DNA from: Achatina immaculata
Lineage: Eukaryota; Mollusca; Gastropoda; Stylommatophora; Achatinidae
Length of the DNA: 64,000 bases
Direction: 5' to 3'
Assembly: GCA_009760885.1 (NCBI GenBank)
Contig: CM019701.1
Location: 35,478,697-35,542,696 of the forward strand
The notes beneath the pieces are model-generated. The model was not told where the DNA came from. It did no database searches and worked only from the letters and a program-made list of their open reading frames with translations. A program made the position numbers and the translations under genes. Below, piece by piece: positions 1-11,205 of the stretch (within the stretch, counting starts at the first letter, position 1; the number at the start of each line of letters is the position of its first letter).

Positions 1-16
1 AGCTTTAACCTCACAG

Positions 17-161
17 GTGCTAGTGACTGTGGCCAGATCAGGAAACATGGCAGAGCAAACCATCCAGGCTGCAGTGAGCAGACTAGAGGCTGTTGCAGGA
101 CGTCTAGAGGCTGTGGCCTCCACATTGTCCAGTGGAGGGCAGTCTGCAGCAGGGGATTCAG
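17..161 (+). CDS. CAP: CAP exon 1: N-terminal oligomerisation segment of cyclase-associated protein
   Basis: First coding exon of cyclase-associated protein, a cytoplasmic actin-monomer-binding protein that works with cofilin and profilin to recycle actin. The start is the ATG at 47-49 in a good context (aaacATGG). It opens MAEQTIQAAVSRLEAVAGRL, containing the repeated RLE motif typical of the CAP N-terminal helix that mediates oligomerisation and, in yeast, adenylyl cyclase binding. Residues 1-38 are encoded here and residue 39 (Gly) is split with exon 2. The donor is cag|gtatgt at 161/162. A pyrimidine-rich stretch ending in cacag (9-16) looks like an acceptor, so bases 17-46 are probably 5' UTR spliced from an upstream exon outside the window. 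The frame is open through 17-46 as well, so a longer N-terminus cannot be excluded, but the family normally starts at this Met. Confidence 0.9.
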
Positions 162-573
162 GTATGTACTCCACAAAATGCAGACTATGTATTCATGTCC
201 TGAGAGGATGTCTTGAATGAATCAGGGCAGAAGGGTGGAAGTACACTTTTCAAATTTTCACACATAAGTAATATGGTAACAAACATCAGACAACCTACAT
301 TTGATCTAAGTGGTTGAGATGAGGGATTTCACATAGTTGAAAATATAGTTGCTTTATTGGATAAGATCTTTGATAGATTAACCAAGGACTTTAAAGTACT
401 GTAGATGACCAAGAAGTCCTTTAAAGTACTGTAGATGACCATAAAGTCTTAACAATAGTAATAACAGCACAGGCAGACAACAAAACTGAAATGGTTTGGA
501 AGAACTAGAATTTTTTTTTAATATACCAGATATGTATCTCATCTATTTTTATACAGTTGGCATTGTTAACTAT
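162..573. other. CAP intron 1, proximal part: no gene; short tandem duplication at 391-441
   Basis: AT-rich intron sequence. The only structure seen is a 21-bp word starting ttaaagtactgtag that is present at 391-411 and again at 421-441 (30-bp period). No coding potential or transposon similarity was recognised. Confidence 0.6.
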
Positions 574-2331
574 CTTATATCCTTCCCATGCCATTAAACA
601 TCACATAGGGCTCACAAAGTAGTTCGCCAGTTTTTCCTTTTTTTAGCGAACTTTTCAGCCTCATCAAGGGATTTTATGCCTATTAATTTGGTCTCTCTTA
701 ACAATGTCCTCCTTAGAGTTTCAAGTGGTCGGCCTATTTTTCTTCTGCCTGTTGTGCTTCACGTGATAGCTTGTTTTGGTATTCTCTTATTGTTTCTTCT
801 CATCACATGACCAACATAGGTCCATCTCCTTTTCCTGATCACCCATGAGACAGGTTGTTGTTTGCTCATCTGTCTTATCTCTGCATTGTTCTTGAATTTG
901 TTCCACTTGATGCAGAGAATTTTCCTTAGGCATTTATTTTCAAAAGAGTCTAATTTGTTGTTTATTTCTTTACTTTTCCAGCTTTCACATGCATAAATGA
1001 GGGTGGATATTACATTTGAATTGAGTAGTCTTAACTTGGTTTTTGTACTTATAACTTTTGATAGCCATATGTTCTCAAGATTCTTAAAGATCGATGCTGC
1101 TTTTGAAATTCTAACTTCCTTCCTGATGTCATCATCCTGGTCTATGTAGCTGCCAAGGTATGCAAATTGATTGACTTCTTCAACAGCTGTCACTTCTATG
1201 TGTATTTTTCCATTTTGATTAATGGGGCATTTCATTATTTTTTTGTTTTGTCTTTGTTAATTTCAAGTCCTATTTTTCTAGCCAGTGAAGACACGGTATC
1301 TGTTTTTTTCTTGCACGTAATTCACATTGTTACTGATAAGAATTATGTCATCACCAAATCAAGATCTTCTATCTGGGTACCATGTACCCAATCAATACCT
1401 GTGTTACCTATGCAGCATTTTTTCATTATGAAGTCTGTTGCAATTCCAAAAAGGAAAGGAGATAGTATACATCCTTGTTTCATGCCTATTTCAATCTGGA
1501 ACCATTCACCCAACCCTTCTTCTGTTTCGGCTGCACAAACATATCCGTTGTAGAAGTCCTTAGTGATGTTGACAGTTTTAGATGGTATTCCATATAGACT
1601 TGAAATACTCCACAGTGAATTTCTGTGTGTGCTATTAAATGCTCTTTTAAAGTCTGTGAAATTCAGTATTAATTGTTTCTGCTGTTCAATATGTTCTTCA
1701 AGTATTATTCTTAGAGTAAAGATCTGGTCAAGACAGCTTCTCCCTTTTCGAAATCTTGCTTGTTCTTCCCTCATTGCAGTATCCACTATATCTTTAAGTC
1801 TATTCAAAATAACCTTGCAAAATACTTTTGACACAACTGATACTAAAGTTACTCTTCTTCAATTGTTGCAGTTGCTAAGGTTGCCTTTTTTTTTGGTATT
1901 TTAACAATGATTCCTTTTTACCATTTAGAAAGGACCGTTTCTTCTTTTCAAATCTTATTGAACATTCTCTGTAGTTGACTCATGTTGTCACTATTGGTAG
2001 CTTTTAGCATTTCAGGAGCTGTTTCATCTTCACCTGCAGCTTTGTTGTTAGCCATTAAATTCACTACTGTTTCAATTTCATGCAATCTAATTTCATTTAG
2101 GTTGACATTTAGTTGTGGGGCTGGTAAGTCAGCTTCAAGGTTTATTAATTCTTTTGGGTGTGGTCTATTAAGAATTTCTTTGAAATGTTCGGCCCATCTT
2201 TGCTTTTGGTCTTTACTTGATGTTAATAGGGTTACAGTTTTTGCTAAGGATTGGTCTTTCTTTAGATGTAATAGTACCTGTTAGCCTCTTTTGTATGTTA
2301 TATAAAGTTTTGTTGTCTCCTGTTTTTGCTG
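574..2331 (-). mobile_element. RTE-A copy 1, 3' portion (reverse transcriptase and C-terminal domain)
   Basis: Minus-strand remains of a non-LTR retrotransposon, here called RTE-A. Reading 2331 to 574: a connecting segment, RT fingers, palm motif QGCILSPFLFGIATDFIMKK, a degraded catalytic box (family FADD, here lost), then the C-terminal domain with AYLGSYIDQD, NVISTLIYACESWK and the basic WVIRKRRWTYVGHVMRRN motif typical of RTE-type elements. The 3' end lies in the sequence reading ccttcccatgccatta. It is interrupted at 2331 by RTE-B and resumes at 5599. Several stops and frameshifts make it dead. Confidence 0.85.
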
Positions 2332-5300
2332 GGTAAAGCTGGGGCGACCATCCCCAACCCAGCGCATCACAGGTGGCGGATGGTGAAAGTCCTCCAGATT
2401 TGGAGGATCCCTGTGAATAAGGAATTATCCAAATAAGCAGGCGCAGACCAACTGGTGGTAGACTCAGAGAGCAAGGTGGGGTAGTAGGTGGCTCTACTAC
2501 TCCTAAAAAGTGCCTCAGGTGCTCATGAAGAGAATACCAGGCGGGTAAGAGGTGCCTTAAAACCTCTCTGTCCTGCTGCCTTGACAGGGAGTCCAAAGGC
2601 TAGCGGAGAGTCCATACACAAATTGACAGAAGGCGATGGGAAACCACTGTTGTAGCTCCCAAGAAAAATTATGTTTATTCAGAGTAATAGATTTGTCATG
2701 AATGACGTTAATGGATGTTCCTCTGGAACAGCTTTGTCCAGTAGGGCAGCTCACAAGCCACAGGTGAGGCCAGATTGTCATCAAGCTACTGGTGGCAAAA
2801 CTAACAAGTACAAAATAACAACATGGAATGTTAGAACTTTATTCCAGGCTGGAAAATTAGAAACTGTAAAGAGGGAAATGGAAAGGATGAAGATCAACAT
2901 ATCAAGAATGAGTGAAGTTGGATGGACAGGTGCAGGGAAGATAAACTCTGATAAATATACAATAATATATTCAGGAAGTGAGAAACATGAATACTGAGTA
3001 GGAATAATATTTGACGAACAAACGGCAAGGACAACTGTAGGATATTTGAACATCTTGGACCAGGTCCTGCTAGCCCAACTGAAAGGACAACCAATAAACA
3101 TAAATATAATATAAGTGTACGCTCCAACATATGAAAGTTCTGAAGAAGATGTACAGCTATTTTATAATGACATAGAGATAGCCCTAAAACACACAAAGTC
3201 ACATGAAGTTACTATAATCATGGGATATTTTAATGCCAAAGTTGGTAAAGGAAGAACTTCAGACATTGTTGGTGACTATGGACTGCGGGAGAGGAATGAC
3301 AGAGGTAGTAAATTAATTGAATGGCGAGAGTATATAGCATGGTTGTAGGAAACACCATCCCCGAAGACTGGCAACATGGTGCAGCCCATACAAAAAGACT
3401 TTTAATCAGATAGACTACGTATTAATCAACAAACAATTCCGGAATGCATTACTGACAGCAAAACCCATGCTAGGAGCTAACTGCAGTAGTGACCGTGACC
3501 CACTCTGTGGAAAAATTAGAATAAAGCTAAGGAAAGCATGCAGAGAAGTGAGAAACATCAAACTGAACACAAAACTCCTTAAAAATGACCAAGCACTGCA
3601 AGAACAATACAAAGTTATGATAACAAATAGATACAGTGCAATAGCAAAGTAAATAGTATAGATGAACAATTGGCAATGTTAAGAGATTCTATTCACCAAA
3701 CTGTTAAGGAGATAATACCACCAAAAAAAGAAGCCCCTAAAAATAAATGGATAGCAGACAACAGCTTAAGACTGATGGACAAGAGGAGGAGGAGTAAAAA
3801 TAATCAAGAAAAATATAGCAAGATAAATAAAGAAATAATATGCAAATGCAGAGAAGCAGGAGGAAGTGTGGTTAAATGAACAATGCAGACAAATAGAGGA
3901 CGCCCAAATAAAGACAGCAAAACATGCACAAACGAATTAGTGAACTCACAGGCAGGAAAACAAAATATACCACAGGATGCCTGAAATCAAAAGAAGGTAA
4001 AATGTTAATGGGAAAAGACATTGTGGACAGGGTACATCGGTGAGCTATATGAAGGGGGAAAGACCAGAATTAACACCAGATACTGAAAACTGTGATAGAC
4101 CACCAACACTTGAAGATGAAATCATAGATACCATCAAACACATGAAGAAAGGAAAAGTGACTGGGCCTGATAATATAACAATAGAAGAAGTAGAAGCACT
4201 AAAGGAGATAGGAATAAAAATAATGACAAGTTTACAACAGTGGTTATATGCCCAGTGACTTGCTTAAATCCACATTTATAGCATTATGAAAGAAACCAGG
4301 TGCAAAGGAATGTGATGACCACTGGACTTTCAGCCTCTCATGTCACATAACGAAGCTACTTCTGAGAATCATGAGAAGAACAAGGAAAAAGATAAAAATG
4401 GAAATAGCAGATGAACAGTTTGGATTTGTTGAAGGAAAGGGAACACACATTGCCATTTTGTGCTTTACGAACATTAACAGAAAGAGATTTAGAAGTACAG
4501 AAAGATCTATACTAATGCTTCATTGATTACACCAAGGCATTCGACAAGGTGAAACATAATAAAATTATTAAAATGCTTGAAGACATCAGTATAGATGACA
4601 GAGACCTGAGGATTGTAAAACATCTGTACTGGCAGCAACAAGCAGCAATTTGAGTTGAAAATAGAACTGGAAAATATCAACCTATAAAACAAGGGATGCA
4701 ACAAGGATGTGTACTATCTCCAGAACTTTTTTCTCTGTACAGCAAGAATATTCTAAGAATGATCATCACAGAACCAGGCATAAAAATTGGAGGATACAAT
4801 ATTAACAACCTTCAGTATGCTGATGACAAAGTACTGATAGCTGAGAACCAACAAGACCTGCAAAATCTCTTGGATAAAGTCGCCAAACAAAGTGAACAGA
4901 AAGGCCTTACTTTGAACATCAAAAAGACAGAGACTGTGGTTATATCTAAGAAACAGAATCCACCAAAATGCAGTATAAAATTAAATGGGACTATTCTTAA
5001 GCAGGTGCAGAAATTCAAATACTTTGGAGCAGTAATAACTTCTGATGTGAAATGTAGAACAGAAATTAGGAATAGAATAGGTCAAACAAAGATTGCATTT
5101 CAGAGAATGAGAAAGATATTATCCAATACATCCTTATCAATGAGTGATAGAAAACGAGTCCTGAAATGCTATATTGAACCTATCTTGTTATATGGAAGTG
5201 AATCATGGACAATAGGCAAGTCTGCACAAAAATCATTGGAAGCAGCAGAAATGTGGTTTATTAGAAGAATGTTGCAGATCCCCAGGACAGCAAAAATAAC

Positions 5301-5598
5301 TAATGAAGAATGTATGAGAAAAGGTGGAGAATACAAAAAATCTTGTAAAAAAAAATAAGAGAGAGACAATGTACTTTCATAGGACATGCAATGAGAAGAG
5401 GAGGCATTGAAAATATTATAACAGGAAAAATAGAATGAAGAAGATCAGTAGGAAGACCAAGAGAAGTGATACTTGACAGTCTGACAGGATGGTGTGAGAA
5501 GAGATCATTAACTGAGCTGATGGCATGCATGAAGGATCGTGTACTCTGGAGATGCATAATAGCCAACGCCAGTTGGCATGGCAACAGATGATGATGAT
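2332..5598 (+). mobile_element. RTE-B: nearly full-length RTE-type LINE nested in RTE-A copy 1
   Basis: About 3.27 kb, + strand. The 5' UTR is 2332-2670. The AP-like endonuclease starts near 2815 with TWNVRTLFQAGKLETVKREM, then YAPTYESSEEDVQ (3118 on) and the residues IDYVLINKQFRNA. Next come a connecting region to 4040, RT fingers (KGKVTGPDNITIEE), palm QQGCVLSPELFSLY at 4696 and the catalytic box QYADDKV at about 4815. The C-terminal domain includes PILLYGSESWT. The element ends in (gat)n at 5586-5598, a tandem-repeat tail typical of the RTE clade. It is flanked by gtttttgctg (2322-2331) and gtttttactg (5599-5608), a 10-bp target duplication with one mismatch. In-frame stops (near 3000, 3110 and 5357) and a shift show it is inactive. 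Confidence 0.88.
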
Positions 5599-6468
5599 GT
5601 TTTTACTGCTTTCTCTGCCTCTTTTGCCATATTGTCTATGTATTCTCTTTTATCCCTTCTAGCTGAACTTTTTAAAACTTTATTGTCTATTTCTTTGTAT
5701 GTTGCTTTCACCCGATCTTTTCCAAAATCTGTCTTTACATTCAACATGGCTAATTTGGCTGCTCGTCTTTCATGTATGTACTTCCATGTGTTTTCTGATA
5801 TCCATACTTTTCTGTTTGGTTTTTTCCATCCAGCGCTTGCTTTTGCTGTTGTGATTATGACTATGCTGTAAGAATTCCATAATTCATCTATACCTATGTC
5901 CTCTACTTCACTGACTGTTGTGCAATGATTGGCAAGTTCCTGATTGAAATTTCTGTTACTGTTTTCTTCTTGTAGGCTGTGGCTGTTTATCTTTCTGTGT
6001 ACTGACTTTTTTGTTGGCTTTTAATTTTCCCTATATGCAGATTGTGATCACTGTTGACATCTGCACCCTTATTTGCCATTACATATATCAGAGATATTCT
6101 GTATTGCTTTCTAATACAAAAATGATCTATCTTGTTTCTAGTTCTGTCATTTGGAGATATCCACGTTGTTTTATGCATCTCTTTGTGTGAAAATATTGTG
6201 CTTCCAATGACCATGCCCTCTGTTAGACATTTCAATTAATCTTTCTCGTTCAGATTTACCGTATTGGTTCCTTCTTTCCCCATTACTTTTTCAATGTCTG
6301 TGTTATCTTTCTCTACCTTAGCTTTGAAGTCCCCCATAGCAATTAGGATGTCATGTTTAGGGACTTTGTTAATGTTTTGTTGTAATTGGTGATAGAAATT
6401 GTCTTTTACCTCATCATCTGCATCGTTCGTGGGTGCATAACACTGTATTATTGTCATTCTTCTGTGTC
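5599..6468 (-). mobile_element. RTE-A copy 1, 5' portion (endonuclease end)
   Basis: Continuation of the copy at 574-2331 on the far side of the RTE-B insertion. Minus-strand reading gives a connecting segment (ARRDKREYIDNMAKEAEKA), the endonuclease C-terminal part (RNKIDHFCIRKQYRISLIYV, then GADVNSDHNLHIGKI), and further 5' the CYAPTNDADDEVKDNF and HDILIAMGDFKAKVEKD motifs. The copy is 5' truncated at about 6468. Confidence 0.85.
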
Positions 6469-6554
6469 TTAGGTGCCTATTTCAAACTTTCGTTCCTGAA
6501 AAGATCACTAAAATCTGTACAAGTGTGTGTTTGATTTCAAGTTTGTAAGTGTGA

Positions 6555-7475
6555 CTGGCATCTTTTATTCACTAGAGTGTTTGTTAATCTCCAGATTGAT
6601 CCACCATCTGATTTGTTTTGCATCAGATATAAAGTAAGTTTTCTTTTCCTGCCTAATTAAATATTCCACTTTTTTTCCTGGATATTTGTAACTACTGAAG
6701 CCCCCGTTTTTATGCACTATATCCCATTCCCTCATGATTTATATTTTGTGTTATCAAAGAGTACTTTGTTTTATGCTCTGTAATATCTTTGTTCGGAATA
6801 TGCTTGTCAAAATACTTTTGACCATAACCATTGCAGCATTCTAAAGCATGGTTAGGTTCACTTGGTTGGTACATATATAGTCAAGAGGTGCAACTTGTAA
6901 CTCTTTCAAAAGAATTAAGTTGAAACTTTTGAAACTTTTAAATTTGATGCTAGTGTGTTAATGTTTGAGAACTTTGGATCCGTTTCATAACCGTGTGCCA
7001 CAGACTAGATAATGATCACTCATTGATGCTTAAGGGATGCACATTCAAGAATGTTTTCTTGATGGGCTGCATAAGTATGGCCTATTAATGTGGAAGACCT
7101 TTCTTTTAATCCAGTAAGTTTGGTGTCAATTTGGGATGGGGTGTATGATAATACAGTGTTTCGATTTGATTGCTTCAAGTTGATGTTGAAGTCACCCAGA
7201 ATAATCAGGTAAAAAAGCAAGTTCCATCATAGTTGTAAAGTGATCATACCACACAACTGTGCATCAGGATTATGGTAAATAAAACCTATTAAAATAGATT
7301 CAGGTGTTTGATATCTAACCAGATACATCTGACATTTTAAGACCTTCTTTGCAATTAAATTTGATTGCAGTAGAATTATATGCTGCTAACCTGTTTCATT
7401 CTTTCCAACTGGTTCACACTGAATGGAGATAGACTCATCAGTTCTGACGTTCTCATTTGTAATGTTTTTGTTTAA
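6555..7475 (-). mobile_element. CR1/L2-like LINE fragment: endonuclease C-terminus and linker
   Basis: Reading 7475 to 6555 on the minus strand gives TDESISIQCEPVGKNETG, GFIYHNPDAQ, ILGDFNINLKQSN, then STLIGHTYA, MSDHYLVCGTRL and the post-endonuclease linker (FKSFNLILLKELQ, YQPSEPNHALE, DKHIPNKDI). The GDFNxxL and SDHYxV boxes are hallmarks of CR1/L2-type AP endonucleases and are unlike the RTE endonucleases nearby. Stops and shifts are frequent, so it is an old fragment without RT. Confidence 0.72.
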
Positions 7476-7679
7476 ACAACTGTCAGTAAAGCTAAAAACA
7501 TGAAAATTTTAATTCAGTATATTTCTCACGTCTGGGAGCTTGTCTAACAAATGATAAATGTTTAAGTGACTCACATGAGGGCCATCCTTTCTTAACCAAT
7601 TATCACCTGCTTGAAATATTTACAGTGAGTAGAAAACATGCAGTGGGTTCTAAAATAATACTGTAACTGTAATTGGAGA

Positions 7680-8156
7680 CTGGTGTCCCTGCACTCCAGG
7701 CATTCTCATATGTGCTCTGCCTTTTGTTCCAATACTCACTGAAGTGATGTGGACCTGCTTATGGAACCAGTCACACACTGGTTGTGGATAATGCGCACTA
7801 AACCACTTCTTTCGGAAAAACGTCCACTTCCCCTCTTCTCCCCCAATTTGATCATCCCCCTGATGTGATTGTCATTCAACCCAGTGCCATCCTCCATATG
7901 CAGCCTATCCAAAGTGGCTCTTGCAGTCTCCTTGTCCATTTTTAGGGTTCCATGAATTGATGCCATGCCTGCCAACTTGTCCACTTTTTCATGGCTTTTG
8001 ACTCCTGAATGACCCTGGCAGTATATCCATATCAAACTGGATAACCAAAAACCCTCTATAAGCTGGACCCACTCTCTGCAGAAGAAATGTCTCTCAATTC
8101 TCTGTAACATGCTTTGGGTGTCTGTTACAATAACCACATGTTAGTCTCCCTGCTTC
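7680..8156 (-). mobile_element. LINE-C copy 1, 3' part with RNase H domain
   Basis: Minus-strand RNase H region: VIVTDTQSMLQRIERHFFC, then IWIYCQGHSGVKSHEKVDKL. The D-S-x-S/Q-x-L strand and the H-x-G-V-x-x-x-E-x-x-D-x-L-A motif identify an RNase H fold as found after RT in I/Jockey-like LINEs. It continues 5' at 8714 after the insertion of RTE-A copy 2. Related copies lie at 24430-25896, 28980-30240 and 40490-40990. Confidence 0.75.
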
Positions 8157-8713
8157 TTCTTACATCCTTCCGTGCTGTTAAACGTCACATAGGGCTCGCA
8201 TAGTTGTTTGCCAAGTTTTCCTGTTCTCTGTGAGTCTTTCAACTTCATCAAGGGATGTTATGCCCACTAAACTGGCTTCTCTTAAAAATGTCCATTTTAG
8301 AGTTTCATGCGGTCGACTTCTTTTTCTTCAGCCTGTTGTTCTTCACTTGATAGCTTGTTTTGGTATTCTCTGATTGTTTCTTCTTATCACGTGGCCTACA
8401 TATGTCCATTTTCTTTTTCTGATCACCCATGAGACAGATTGTTGTTTGCTCATCTGTCTTATCTCTTTGTTATTCTTGAATTCGTTTCACTTGATGCAGA
8501 TCATTTTCCTTAGGCATTTGTTTTCAAAAGAGTCTAATTTCTTGTCTATTTCTTTAGTTGATTTCCAGCTTTTACTTGTATAAATGAGGATGGATATCAC
8601 ATTTTAACTGAATAATCTTAACTTGGTTTTTGTGCTTATAACTTTTCAATTCCATATGTTCTCATGATTTTTGAAGGACAGTGCTGCTTTTGCAATTCTG
8701 ATTCTTTCAACTG
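8157..8713 (-). mobile_element. RTE-A copy 2 (3' end only), inserted in LINE-C copy 1
   Basis: Minus-strand 3' end of RTE-A, from the catccttccgtgctgttaaa terminus back through the basic motif and YACESWK-equivalent region. It is 5' truncated. The short word tgcttc flanks both sides (8151-8156 and 8714-8719), and LINE-C sequence resumes beyond, so it lies inside an older LINE-C copy. Confidence 0.75.
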
Positions 8714-8985
8714 TGCTTCACCAACTAGGAAATTGCTTCTGATGCTGCCTGCACCTCCATTCTCATGCACAAAGTGGTAGTTGCATAGGCTCCTGATTAA
8801 CTCGCAGCCAATTTGCTATTATGGTAGACAATATAGGCCCATCCACTTTTTAGGCCTTGTGTCACTGACCTGTCAGAAGATCACAAGTTGGAATGATGAT
8901 GAATCTGTTCCTGCACCTGTGCTTCTGTTTTACCCTGCGCTCAGTCTTGGCCTTCATGACCAAGCTGGATCACTAATTTAATTAG
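8714..8985 (-). mobile_element. LINE-C copy 1, 5' continuation of RNase H
   Basis: Aligns by eye with 40865-40990 (shared wording around cacctccattctcatg and gctcctgatt), which in that copy is contiguous with the RNase H domain. Together with 7680-8156 it forms one LINE-C copy split by RTE-A copy 2. No long frame survives. Confidence 0.6.
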
Positions 8986-8986
8986 A

Positions 8987-9636
8987 ACAAACAAGGCAGC
9001 TGATATATGTATCAGTGAGGAAAAACTGGAAGAAGTAGAGAGTTTTGAATATCTTGGATCACTGCTTAACTAATAATGGAGATACAATTGAGAGAAACTA
9101 AAAGGAGGACATCTATCGCTCTTCAGAAAGTAAAACAACTAAAGAATCTGTGGAGAGGAACAGACAGAACTACAAAAATAAGATTTTTAAGGGCATGCAT
9201 CTTTCCCATGGCAACATATATGCCTGTGAGACCTGGACACTTAACAGAACAGCTGAGAAACAGTAAATGCCTTTGAATGTAAATGCTACAAAAGAGTTCT
9301 TCAGATATCATGGACACAGAAAAGAACAAATATATCCATACTACAAGAACTTAATATTGAAGAAAGCTGGCGAGTAAAGAGGATTAAAGAGAGAAAACGT
9401 TAATATTTTGGACACATTAAACATGATAATCTAAAGAAAACCGTCTTGGAAGGGTACATAATGGGAAAAAGAAAGAGAGGAAGACCAAGGTGAAGATGGC
9501 TGCAGGACATTGTTGATGATCTGCAAATGGATGCATCAGCAGCAGGCAATCTTGCTTACAACCGAGAGGCCTACAGTAGTGCTGTTAGGGTGGCACAGTT
9601 CTGTGAGGGACATGCAAATAAATGAATGAATGAGTA
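8987..9636 (+). mobile_element. RTE-E copy 1 (C-terminal domain and 3' tail)
   Basis: A second RTE-type family, here RTE-E. It reads EEKLEEVESFEYLGSLL (with a frame break), TKIRFLRACIFPMATY, YFGHIKHDN, then EGYIMGKRKRGRPR and RWLQDIVDDLQMDASAAG, ending in a (tgaa)n tail at 9620-9636. 5' truncated. Confidence 0.82.
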
Positions 9637-9645
9637 TTTGGCACT

Positions 9646-9945
9646 TTAGTTCATTCTGGTTCTAGGGGAATCTGCACTGGGTTGCAGACTGCTGACAGTG
9701 TATCTTTTGGTTCCATCATCCATGATTTCCCTCACTTGATACGTTTGCCTTTTGCTGAGTTGATCTCTGGTGGTGGTGGTGGTGGTTGGGGGAATGTGGT
9801 TTGCTGTGCTGGCAATCCTGTGGTACATCTTCACTTGATATATTTGCTGTTGCACTACACTACTGATTTTTGCAGATCTGTTACCTAAAGAGCACCACAG
9901 GATTTTGCCCTTGGTGGGGTTTATCACTGTGTTGTTGTCCTTACA
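9646..9945 (-). mobile_element. LINE-C-like reverse transcriptase scrap plus (GGT)n run
   Basis: Minus-strand 9942-9853 reads CKDNNTVINPTKGKILWCSL, matching the palm/thumb region of LINE-C at 24500 (WCEDNNTVKNPAKASILWCS). A (ggt)n microsatellite lies at 9770-9786. The segment at 9646-9760 is open but not recognised. Confidence 0.5.
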
Positions 9946-10289
9946 TAAGGTAATACATACAGTGAGAACTATACTAACACTTAACAACAAACAAATTAGT
10001 GAACTGTCTAATGAAATGGCATTCTAACAATAGAAATACATAAACTAACAGGTGAGACACCTGCACACAACAAATACATAAGTAACAGTTTTACTGCATA
10101 AACACAGTGTGAGTATTTGGATATAGAAAACCCCCAAGTAACTAGACAGCTTTAATAAGGTAATCCAAAAATGAGTGTGTGATATGGGATAATGTTCAGT
10201 CAGTTCATTGGACCAGCTTTTTTAGAAAACATTAATTTCTGCTGATGTTTGCCTCACTTTTTTTTTCCTCAAAATATGTGGTCCACAAG
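9946..10289. other. Intron 1 interval, nothing recognised
   Basis: AT-rich sequence with no convincing frame, repeat or motif. Confidence 0.5.
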
Positions 10290-11195
10290 TGAAAGATCTT
10301 CAACTAATCATCATCATCGCCTCACTCCCTTGAGAGATAGGCCACGGATAAAGGCTCTCCAGTCAACCCTGTTCTTAGAATTATTCTCTGCTTCCTTCCT
10401 TGGTTATCCTTTGTTTCTGAGCACTGTCATAATTTCTCTTCTCCAAGTAAGTCTAGGCCTTCCTCATTTTACATTTGCTTGAGGATTCCATATCAGTACC
10501 TGTCTTGCTATGCTGGTGTTGAGTTTCCTCAGAATGTGGCCAATCCACCTTCACTTCCTAGATATGATTTGTAGGCTCATAGGTTCTTGTCCTGCCCTTT
10601 CCCAGACCTCCTCGTTCCTGATCTTGTCCTGCCATTTAATGTTTAAAATCCTCCTCAGGCAGTAGTTTATGAATGTTTGTATCCTCTATCGTATTGTCTT
10701 GGTCATAACCCATGTCTCTGAACCATATAGCAGGACAGTCTTTACATTTGTATTGAAAAGCCTAAGTTTGGTTCTTGTTTTGATGTTTTTAGCAAATTCC
10801 CTCTTAAGATCTGAAGTTTCTGTTGCATTTGTGTGTGACTGTGTGCCAGAAGTGCCACATCATCTGCGAAGTCAAGATCTTCCAATTGGTTCCATAGTGT
10901 CCATTGTATCCCATTTCTTTTCCCTTGTGGTAGTTTTCATGATCCAGGCAATTGCTAGAAGAAATAGGAATGATGATAGCAAACATCCCTGCTGCATGCC
11001 TGTTTCCACTGTAAAACTTTCTGAATTCCTCCATGCACAATTCTTCAAGTTGTTCCTTCATATACAGTCTTTATAAGCTTTGTTATCCTGGCTGGGATAC
11101 ATGATGTTCCAGCAGTTTCCATAGCATTCTGTGATCTAAACTATTGATTGCCTTCCCATAATCAATGAATGTAACTAACAGTGAAGAATTCCACT
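10290..11195 (-). mobile_element. LINE-F copy 1: RTE-like RT and C-terminal domain
   Basis: Minus strand. From 11190 it reads TFIDYGKAINSLDHRMLWKL (RT core), then a decayed catalytic region in which ILTSQMMWHFWHTVTH is a frameshifted version of the LEDLDFADD region. The C-terminal domain gives RWIGHILRKLNTSIARQVL, GRPRLTWRREIMTVL and DWRAFIRGLSLKG. It ends in (gat)n at about 10298-10310, again an RTE-like tail. Many stops. Confidence 0.72.
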
Positions 11196-11205
11196 CCATT
11201 GACTT

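Noticed and set aside
9646..9850. Open minus-strand frame that might be a retrovirus-like integrase end
   Set aside because: Only a loose resemblance (MDDGTKRYTVSS); no LTR, protease or integrase motif nearby.
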